Shown in pieces: positions 32,046 through 39,999 of a DNA stretch of 39,999 nt. Every line of letters begins with the position of its first letter. Within the stretch, counting starts at the first letter, position 1. The notes under the pieces were generated by a model. The model had not been told where the DNA came from. It worked only from the letters and a program-made list of their open reading frames with translations, and did not search any database. Location of the stretch: NCBI RefSeq assembly GCF_009720835.1, contig NZ_WNKZ01000060.1:1-39999 (forward strand). Reading direction: 5' to 3'. The stretch comes from Pseudoduganella buxea. GTDB taxonomy: Bacteria; Pseudomonadota; Gammaproteobacteria; Burkholderiales; Burkholderiaceae_D. Made by a program: the position numbers and the translations under genes.

Positions 32046-34648
32046 ACCCTGTCGTGCTAGTGCCCTCCTCCCGTTCCGCTTCCCTGCGCCGCCTGTCGCG
32101 CTGGCTGCTGCTGGGCGAATGGCGCGCCCACCCGGTGCGGGCCATCACGGCCGTCGCGGCCATTGCCGTCGGCGTGGCGTTGGGTTTTGCCATCCACCTG
32201 ATCAACGCGGCTGCCTTCAACGAATTCTCGTCCGCCATCAAGAGCCTGTCGGGCCAGGCCGACGTGCAGGTGGCCGGCACCGAGCCCACCTTCGACGAAG
32301 CCATCTACCCCGTGCTGGCCGCGCACCCGGACGTCGCCGTCGCCTCACCGATCCTCGAGTTCAATGCGTCGATGCCCGATGGCCGGCCGCCCCTGCGCAT
32401 CATTGCGCTGGACGTGTTCCGCGCAGGCTTCATCACGCCCGACCTGATCGGCACTCCAAGCGACGGCCAGGCCGCCGACACGCTGGGCGACGACGTGCTG
32501 TTCCTGTCGCCGGCCGCGCTGGCGTGGCTGAACGTGGCACCGGGCCCGCAATCGGCCGTGACGTTCCAGGTCGGCACGCGGCCCCTGACGTTGCGCGTGG
32601 CCGGCTCGCTGGGCCGGGCCCGGGTCGGCCAGCGCCTCGGCGTGATGGACATCGGCGCGGCCCAGTGGCGCTTCGGCCGGCTGGGCCAGTTGTCGCGCGT
32701 CGACCTGAAGCTGCGCGACGGCGTCGACCGCAATGCCTTCCAGGCAGCGTTGGCGCGCACCCTGCAGCAGGACTATCCGGGGCGTTTTCGCGTCGGCCAG
32801 CCGAACGACGCCGACCAGGAAAGCCGCAACAGCAACTTGAGCCGGGCCTACCGCGTCAACCTGAGCGTGCTGGCCCTGGTGGCCCTGTTCACGGGCGCCT
32901 TCCTCGTCTTTTCCACGCAGGCCCTGTCCGTGATGCGTCGGCGCGGCCAGTTCGCGCTGCTGCGCGTGCTGGGCATGGAACGGGGGCGGCTGCTGCGCCA
33001 AGTGCTGCTCGAAGGCTTCAGCCTGGGCGTGCTGGGTGCCGTCGTCGGCATCGCCGGCGGCTACGCCATCGCCGCCGCCGCACTGCGCTTATTCGGCGGC
33101 GACCTGGGCGCCGGCTACTTTGCCGGCGTGCAGCCCACCGTGCAGTTCACGCCCGTCGCCGCGACGGTCTATTTCGCGCTGGGCGTGGGCGTGGCGCTGC
33201 TCGGCTGCGCCGCCCCGGCCTGGGAGGCGGCCCGCGCCACGCCCGCCGTCGCGCTGAAGTCCGGTTCCGACGAAGTGGCGCTGGCCCGGCTGGCTCCCGC
33301 ATGGCCGGCCCTGGCCTGCATTGCCATTGCCGCCGCCATGTCGCAACTGCCGCCCGTGTTCGAGCTGCCCATCTTCGGCTACCTGGCCATTGCCCTGCTG
33401 CTGTTGGGCGGCATCGCCCTGATGCCGCGCATCGCGTCGCTGACATTCCGCGCCGCGCACCGGCGGTGGCAGGCCTACGCCCGCCACCGCCCCGGCGCGC
33501 CGGCCGTGCCCGCGCTCACCCTGGCGCGCCTGGCAAATGCGTCCAGCCAGGCCGGCGTGGCGCTGGGCGGCGTGCTGTCGAGCTTCAGCCTGATGGTGGC
33601 GATGGGGATCATGGTGGCCAGTTTCCGCGTCTCGGTCGACAACTGGATCCTGCAGGTGCTGCCGGCCGACCTGTATGCCCGCACGGCCAGCGGTGGCGCC
33701 ACGGCCGGCCTGACGCCGGCCGAGCAGGAAGCCATCCGTACGGCGCCCGGCGTCGCCCGCGCCGAATTCATGCGCCTGGGCGCCGTATCGCTCGTGCCCA
33801 GCCGTCCCGCCGTGGCCCTGCTGGCGCGCGATATCGATCCGGCCCATCCGGACAAGGCCCTGGTGCTGGTCGGCAGCCCCGCCGTGCGCCCGCCTGGCAA
33901 CACCTTGCCGGCCGCGTGGGTGTCCGAAGCAATGGCGGACCTGTACGACATCGCACCGGGCGCCACCCTGAACCTGCCGCTGCGGGGCATGCCGCGCGCT
34001 TTCTTTGTCGCCGGCGTCTGGCGCGACTATGCCCGCGCCACGGGCGCCGTGCAGATCGCCCGCGACGACTACCGCCGCTTCACGGGCGACGCCGACGTCA
34101 GCGACGCGGCACTGTGGCTGGCCAAGGGCGCCACCGTGGGCGACGCCCAGGCAGCCCTGAAACGCCTGCCTTTCGGCGGCGCGCTGGACATCACGGCGCC
34201 GACGGAAATCCGCGCGCTGTCATTGAAGATTTTCGACCGCAGCTTCGCCGTGACGTACCTGCTCGAAGCGATCGCCATCGTCATCGGCCTGTTCGGCGTG
34301 GCCGCCACGTTCTCGGCCCAGACCCTGGCGCGCGCCAAGGAATTCGGCATGCTGCGCCACGTCGGCGTCACGCGCGGCCAGATTTTGGGCATCCTTGCCT
34401 TCGAGGGCGGTGCGCTGACGGCCCTGGGCATCGGCACCGGTTTCGTGCTGGGCTGGGCCATCAGCCTGATCCTCGTCCACGTCGTCAACCCGCAGTCCTT
34501 CCACTGGACCATGGAAACCCATTACCCGTGGCCGTCGCTGGCCAGCGTCGCCTGTGCCTTGCTGGTGGCGGCCATGCTGACGGCGCTGGTGTCCGGGCGC
34601 CAGGCCCTGTCGGGCGGGCCGATCCGCGCCGTGCGGGAGGACTGGTGA
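32042..34648 (+). CDS. FtsX-type ABC transporter permease (large, two FtsX modules)
   Basis: An 868-residue membrane protein. TTG at 32042 overlaps the upstream stop (TTGA) with GGAG nine bases before; GTG at 32054 is an alternative. An N-terminal membrane helix (about 35-57) precedes a large periplasmic domain; a first FtsX module lies near 275-420 with ALSVMRRRGQFALLRVLGM, a second at about 735-860 with LARAKEFGMLRHVGVTRGQIL. Such permeases work with a separate LolD-type ATPase in lipoprotein or lipid export. That ATPase gene, normally just upstream, is absent here; DUF4124 takes its place. The AttH-like gene that commonly follows is present. Confidence 0.92.
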   Translation: MNPVVLVPSSRSASLRRLSRWLLLGEWRAHPVRAITAVAAIAVGVALGFAIHLINAAAFNEFSSAIKSLSGQADVQVAGTEPTFDEAIYPVLAAHPDVAVASPILEFNASMPDGRPPLRIIALDVFRAGFITPDLIGTPSDGQAADTLGDDVLFLSPAALAWLNVAPGPQSAVTFQVGTRPLTLRVAGSLGRARVGQRLGVMDIGAAQWRFGRLGQLSRVDLKLRDGVDRNAFQAALARTLQQDYPGRFRVGQPNDADQESRNSNLSRAYRVNLSVLALVALFTGAFLVFSTQALSVMRRRGQFALLRVLGMERGRLLRQVLLEGFSLGVLGAVVGIAGGYAIAAAALRLFGGDLGAGYFAGVQPTVQFTPVAATVYFALGVGVALLGCAAPAWEAARATPAVALKSGSDEVALARLAPAWPALACIAIAAAMSQLPPVFELPIFGYLAIALLLLGGIALMPRIASLTFRAAHRRWQAYARHRPGAPAVPALTLARLANASSQAGVALGGVLSSFSLMVAMGIMVASFRVSVDNWILQVLPADLYARTASGGATAGLTPAEQEAIRTAPGVARAEFMRLGAVSLVPSRPAVALLARDIDPAHPDKALVLVGSPAVRPPGNTLPAAWVSEAMADLYDIAPGATLNLPLRGMPRAFFVAGVWRDYARATGAVQIARDDYRRFTGDADVSDAALWLAKGATVGDAQAALKRLPFGGALDITAPTEIRALSLKIFDRSFAVTYLLEAIAIVIGLFGVAATFSAQTLARAKEFGMLRHVGVTRGQILGILAFEGGALTALGIGTGFVLGWAISLILVHVVNPQSFHWTMETHYPWPSLASVACALLVAAMLTALVSGRQALSGGPIRAVREDW

Positions 34649-35724
34649 TGCGCCGGCTGTTCCTGCTATTGCTCCTGTTGTGCTCTGCCGCGCTGGCCGC
34701 GCCGCCCATGTTCACGCCCGTCACGCCGCTGCCGCCGGGCCAGTCGCTGGTCTTCCCCCGCGACTTCGGCGCCCACCCGGGCTTCAAGACGGAATGGTGG
34801 TATGCCACTGGCTGGCTGACGACGAGCGGCGGCCGCAAGCTCGGTTACCAGGTGACGTTCTTCCGCAGCGCCGGTGCAACGAACGTGGACAATCCCAGCC
34901 GCTTCGCCGCGCGCCAGCTGATCATCGGCCACGCCGCCCTGTCCGACCCGGCCCGGGGCAAGCTGCTGCACGACGAACGCAGCGCGCGCGAGGGCTTCGG
35001 CCTGGCCTACGCGAAGACGGGCGACACGGACATCAAGCTGGACGACTGGCGCATGGTGCGCAAGGCCGACGGCACCTACACCGTGACGATCCGCGCCAGG
35101 GATTTCACGTTGGCGCTGGACCTGGCCCCGACCCAGCCGGTGCTGGTGCACGGCGAACGGGGGTACTCGCAGAAGGGCCCGCGCCCGGAACAGGCCAGCT
35201 ATTACTACAGCAAGCCGCAGCTGCGCACGGGCGGCACCATCGCCCGCGCCGACGGCAGCAAGGAGACGGTAACGGGCGTGACGTGGCTCGATCACGAATG
35301 GTCGACCCGCGTGCTGGGGCCGGACGCGGCGGGCTGGGACTGGGTCGGCGCCAACCTGGACGACGGCGGCGCCCTGATGGCCTTCCAGATCCGCAGCAAG
35401 ACAGGTGCTAAACTGTGGGCCCACGCCACCTGGCGCGATGCTTCCGGTAAGATCACGCAGTTCGGCCCGGACGACGTGCAGTTCACGCCGCGCCGTCACT
35501 GGCGCTCGCCGCGCACGAACGCCACCTACCCGGTGGCGCAGCGCATCGTCACGGGCGCCACCAGCTGGGAGGTCGAACCCCTGCAGCCGGACCAGGAACT
35601 CGATTCGCGCCGCTCGACGGGCGCGGTGTACTGGGAAGGCGCCGTGACGGTCAGCCGCGACGGCAAGCCGGCCGGCCGCGCCTACCTGGAACTGTCGGGT
35701 TATGTGCGGCCGATGGAACTGTAG
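34648..35724 (+). CDS. AttH/CrtC-like lipocalin-domain exported protein
   Basis: A 358-residue protein with a signal peptide (MRRLFLLLLLLCSAALAA), likely cut by signal peptidase I as the region before Cys12 is a poor lipobox. HPGFKTEWWYATGWL is the hallmark of the AttH/carotenoid 1,2-hydratase-like family, and TWLDHEWSTRVLGPDAAGWDW matches its second conserved block. The family forms a double beta-barrel resembling lipocalins. Carotenoid hydration is not implied: no crt genes are near, and AttH-type proteins usually accompany an FtsX permease and its ATPase. The ATG overlaps the permease stop (TGATG). Confidence 0.92.
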   Translation: MRRLFLLLLLLCSAALAAPPMFTPVTPLPPGQSLVFPRDFGAHPGFKTEWWYATGWLTTSGGRKLGYQVTFFRSAGATNVDNPSRFAARQLIIGHAALSDPARGKLLHDERSAREGFGLAYAKTGDTDIKLDDWRMVRKADGTYTVTIRARDFTLALDLAPTQPVLVHGERGYSQKGPRPEQASYYYSKPQLRTGGTIARADGSKETVTGVTWLDHEWSTRVLGPDAAGWDWVGANLDDGGALMAFQIRSKTGAKLWAHATWRDASGKITQFGPDDVQFTPRRHWRSPRTNATYPVAQRIVTGATSWEVEPLQPDQELDSRRSTGAVYWEGAVTVSRDGKPAGRAYLELSGYVRPMEL

Positions 35725-35770
35725 CGCCCACGAACATCAACGAAACTGCCTCACTTTTGCAGCCATCATA

Positions 35771-37635
<1,865 letters not shown>

Positions 37636-37639
<4 letters not shown>

Positions 37640-38739
37640 CGCCGGCCATCGACGAAGGCCAGCTGCGCCACCGTTGCCACACGGTGCTGCCCGGCCACCG
37701 GCAGCACACGCCGGCGCAGACCTTCGCCGCCATGGGCGCCTGGTGCGAACAGAACGGCATCGAGCACGATGTATACGGCGATGGCGAACTGCTGCAGTCG
37801 CTGGAACGCAAGGTCGCCGCCCTGCTGGGCGTCGAGTCGGCCGTGTTCTGCATCACGGGCACGATGGCCCAGGCCACGGCGCTGCGCCTGGCCTGCATGG
37901 ACCGGGGCAGCCCCCTGGTGGCACTGCACCCTACCGCCCATATTTTGAAGCACGAACGGGGCAACCACCAGCTGTTCGGGCATTTCCAGGCCCTGCAGAC
38001 GGGCAGTCCGCACCGGCCGTTCACCCTGGACGAGCTGCAGGCCATCCCGGACCGGCTCGGTGCCGTGTCGCTGGAGCTGCCGGCGCGCGAGATCGGCGGG
38101 CAGTGCCCGTCATGGGAAGAACTGGCCGACATCAAGGCCCACTGCGCCGGCGCCGGCATCCACCTGCACATGGACGGCGCCCGCCTGTGGGAAGCGGCCG
38201 CCGGCTACGGCCGCCCCTTGGCCGACGTGGCCGCCGGCTTCGACAGCATCTACGTGTCGCTGTACAAGGGCATCGGCGGCCTGGGGGGCGCCGTGCTGGC
38301 CGGCAGCGCCGCCTTCGTCGAGCGGGCCCGCGAGTGGTACCGCCGCCAGGGCGGGAACGTGATCCACCGCTCGCCGTACGCGGTGGCGGCCGCGATGCAG
38401 CTCGATGCCCGGCTGGCCGCCATGCCGGCGTATTTCCGCCGTACCGAGTGGCTGTTCGACGCGCTGCGCGCCTTTCCGCTGCTGCGTCCGAACCCGGCCC
38501 GCCCGCACGCCAATATGCTGCACCTGCACCTGCCGGTGGCGCGCGAACGGGCGCTGGAAATGCGCAACCGCATCGCCGAGGAACAGCGCGCATGGCTGCA
38601 CAACTACGTCTACCACTCGGTCCTGCCGGACCAAAGCTATACGGAATGGTATGTGGGCGACAACTTGCTGAACCTGGCCGATGAGCAGGTGCTGGGTGCG
38701 CTGCGCACGTGGCACGAAGCACTGGAGGCCGCGCAATGA
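37636..38739 (+). CDS. Threonine-aldolase-family PLP enzyme (beta-eliminating lyase)
   Basis: A 367-residue fold-type I PLP enzyme. GIEHDVYGDGELLQSLERKVA, FCITGTMAQATALR, HLHMDGARLWEAA with PLP-pairing Asp180, and SLYKGIGGLGGAVL with Schiff-base Lys211 match the aromatic amino acid beta-eliminating lyase/threonine aldolase family (Pfam Beta_elim_lyase). Low-specificity threonine or allo-threonine cleavage to glycine and acetaldehyde is possible, but the protein is diverged enough to leave other substrates open. Overlaps the ABC exporter gene and the helicase gene by four bases each. Confidence 0.9.
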
Positions 38740-39999
38740 GTTTTCAATCGCTGAACCTGATCGACCCGCTGCTGCGCACCCTGGCGGAGCTGGGCTACGA
38801 CACGCCCACGCCCGTGCAGAAGCAGGCCATCCCCGCCGTGCTGGCGGGCCGCGACCTGATGGCGGCGGCCCAGACGGGCACGGGAAAGACGGCCGGCTTC
38901 GCGCTGCCCATCCTGCAAGCGTTGACGATGGCGGGCGTAGTGGGGCCGCTGGGCGTGCGCTGCCTCGTGCTGGTGCCCACGCGCGAGCTGGCCGAACAGG
39001 TCTACGACAGCTTCCGCCGCTACGGCGCCAACCTGCCGCTGCGCTGCTTCGTCGCCTACGGCGGCGTGCCCATCGAACCGCAGATCAACAAACTGCGCAA
39101 GGGCCTGGACGTGCTGGTGGCCACGCCGGGGCGCCTGCTCGACCTGCACCGCCAGGGTGCGCTCACCTTCGACCAGCTGCAGACCCTCGTGCTGGACGAA
39201 GCGGACCGCATGCTCGACCTGGGTTTCGCCCCGGAGCTGGACGCCGTGTTCGCGGCCGTGCCGGCGCGGCGCCAGACCTTGCTGTTTTCGGCCACCTTCT
39301 CCGACACCATCCGCGCGCTGGCATGCAAGCTGCTGAACGATCCATTGTCGGTGCAGGCCAGCCCGGCCAACGCGGCGGCGAAGACCGTGCGCCAGCTGGT
39401 CTACACGACGGACAAGAAGGCCAAGCCGGAACTGCTGATGCACCTGGCACGCCAGCAAGGCTGGGGCCAGGTGCTCGTTTTTGCGAAAACGAAGAAGGGC
39501 GTGGACCAGCTGGTCAAGCAACTGCAGATGGAAGGTTTTTCGGCCGAAGCAATTCACGGCGACCGTCCGCAGCCGGCGCGCCTGCAGGCGCTGCACCGCT
39601 TCAAGACGCAGCAGGTGCAGATGCTGGTGGCCACCGACGTTGCCGCGCGCGGACTGGACATCCACGCCCTGCCCCTGGTGGTGAACCTGGACATGCCCAC
39701 CGTCGCGGAAGACTATGTGCACCGCATCGGCCGCACCGGCCGCGCGGGCGCCGCCGGCCTGGCCATCTCGCTGGTGGCCGCCGACGAAGTGGAACTGCTG
39801 CGCGCCATCGAGAAATTGACCGGCCAGGTGCTGCCGCGCCAGGAGGAACCCGGCTTCGAAGCGGACCACCGCGTGCCGCTGACCGGTACGCCGGCGCCGG
39901 CGACGCCGAAGGCCCGGCCGGCAAGACCTGCCAACGCCACGAACCCCGCGCGGCCCGCGTCCGCCAATCAAAAGGCCGCAGCCGCACGCAAGCCGCGCC
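38736..39999 (+). CDS. rhlE: RhlE-type DEAD-box RNA helicase (3' end outside window)
   Basis: At least 421 residues, open to the window edge. All DEAD-box motifs are intact: Q motif GYDTPTPVQKQAI, motif I AAQTGTGKT, Ia PTRELAEQ, Ib TPGRLLD, II DEAD, III SAT, IV VFAKTKKG, V ATDVAARGLD and VI HRIGRTGRAG. After the helicase core (about 375 residues) comes a low-complexity basic tail rich in Ala, Pro, Lys and Arg, typical of RhlE and used for RNA contact. It unwinds structured RNA in ribosome assembly and RNA decay. Start in ATGA overlapping the aldolase-family stop. Confidence 0.95.
   Translation, partial: MSFQSLNLIDPLLRTLAELGYDTPTPVQKQAIPAVLAGRDLMAAAQTGTGKTAGFALPILQALTMAGVVGPLGVRCLVLVPTRELAEQVYDSFRRYGANLPLRCFVAYGGVPIEPQINKLRKGLDVLVATPGRLLDLHRQGALTFDQLQTLVLDEADRMLDLGFAPELDAVFAAVPARRQTLLFSATFSDTIRALACKLLNDPLSVQASPANAAAKTVRQLVYTTDKKAKPELLMHLARQQGWGQVLVFAKTKKGVDQLVKQLQMEGFSAEAIHGDRPQPARLQALHRFKTQQVQMLVATDVAARGLDIHALPLVVNLDMPTVAEDYVHRIGRTGRAGAAGLAISLVAADEVELLRAIEKLTGQVLPRQEEPGFEADHRVPLTGTPAPATPKARPARPANATNPARPASANQKAAAARKPR

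Noticed and set aside
32119..35724. A 1201-codon plus-strand open frame across the permease and AttH genes
   Set aside because: It is in the AttH frame and stays open through the permease gene because GC-rich codons leave few stops; only its last 358 codons look like protein.
34648..35724. Carotenoid 1,2-hydratase function for the AttH/CrtC-like gene
   Set aside because: No carotenoid genes are nearby, and the permease neighbour and signal peptide point to the AttH branch.

Overview
The window looks like a chromosomal segment of a high-GC betaproteobacterium of the Oxalobacteraceae, probably the Massilia/Telluria/Duganella group. This is inferred from protein character, GC-rich codon use and gene order (methyltransferase-rnhA-dnaQ facing gloB; a BrkB/YihY gene divergent from wrbA and DUF2069). 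No species can be named from sequence alone.

Positions 1-7947 are different: visibly more AT-rich, loosely packed, and carrying plasmid/ICE-type genes. From the left there is the 3' end of an IS3-family transposase, an HNH endonuclease gene whose 3' end is cut by that IS, a stretch of broken coding sequence, a DUF932 gene with its own terminator, a zinc-ribbon/Toprim primase-like gene, two unknown genes, then on the other strand an AcaB/DUF1845-like protein (tentative) and a stand-alone CheW-like protein. The region ends exactly at the 3' end of a tRNA-Val(CAC) gene (7948-8022, minus), the classic integration target for genomic islands. I see no integrase, so this is best read as one arm of a tRNA-integrated, partly decayed element.

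Positions 8069-39999 are dense core genome. 8069-11648: dnaQ, rnhA, a methyltransferase, gloB and a DsbA-like isomerase. 11645-14280: malate synthase A (aceB) with a divergent LysR regulator. 14468-15985: a cold-shock protein, a lone HPt protein and upp. 16075-17763: aidB, an alkylation-response acyl-CoA dehydrogenase. 18068-26119: a signalling block (PAS-GGDEF-EAL overlapping HDOD-GAF; REC-DUF3369-GGDEF-EAL) with an MFS transporter and aroC between. 26184-29099: a CBS-pair protein, an alpha/beta hydrolase and a BrkB-family membrane protein.

The right end is two long runs of translationally coupled genes on the plus strand. 29169-35724: wrbA, DUF2069, an FAD-linked oxidase, DUF4124, an FtsX-type permease and an AttH/CrtC-like lipocalin protein, every junction overlapping by 1-4 bases. 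35771-39999: an ABC exporter, a threonine-aldolase-family enzyme and an rhlE-type DEAD-box helicase that runs off the window. The most unusual points are the IS-truncated orphan HNH gene, the lone CheW inside a mobile element, the FtsX permease with no ATPase next to it, and a possible leaderless wrbA transcript.
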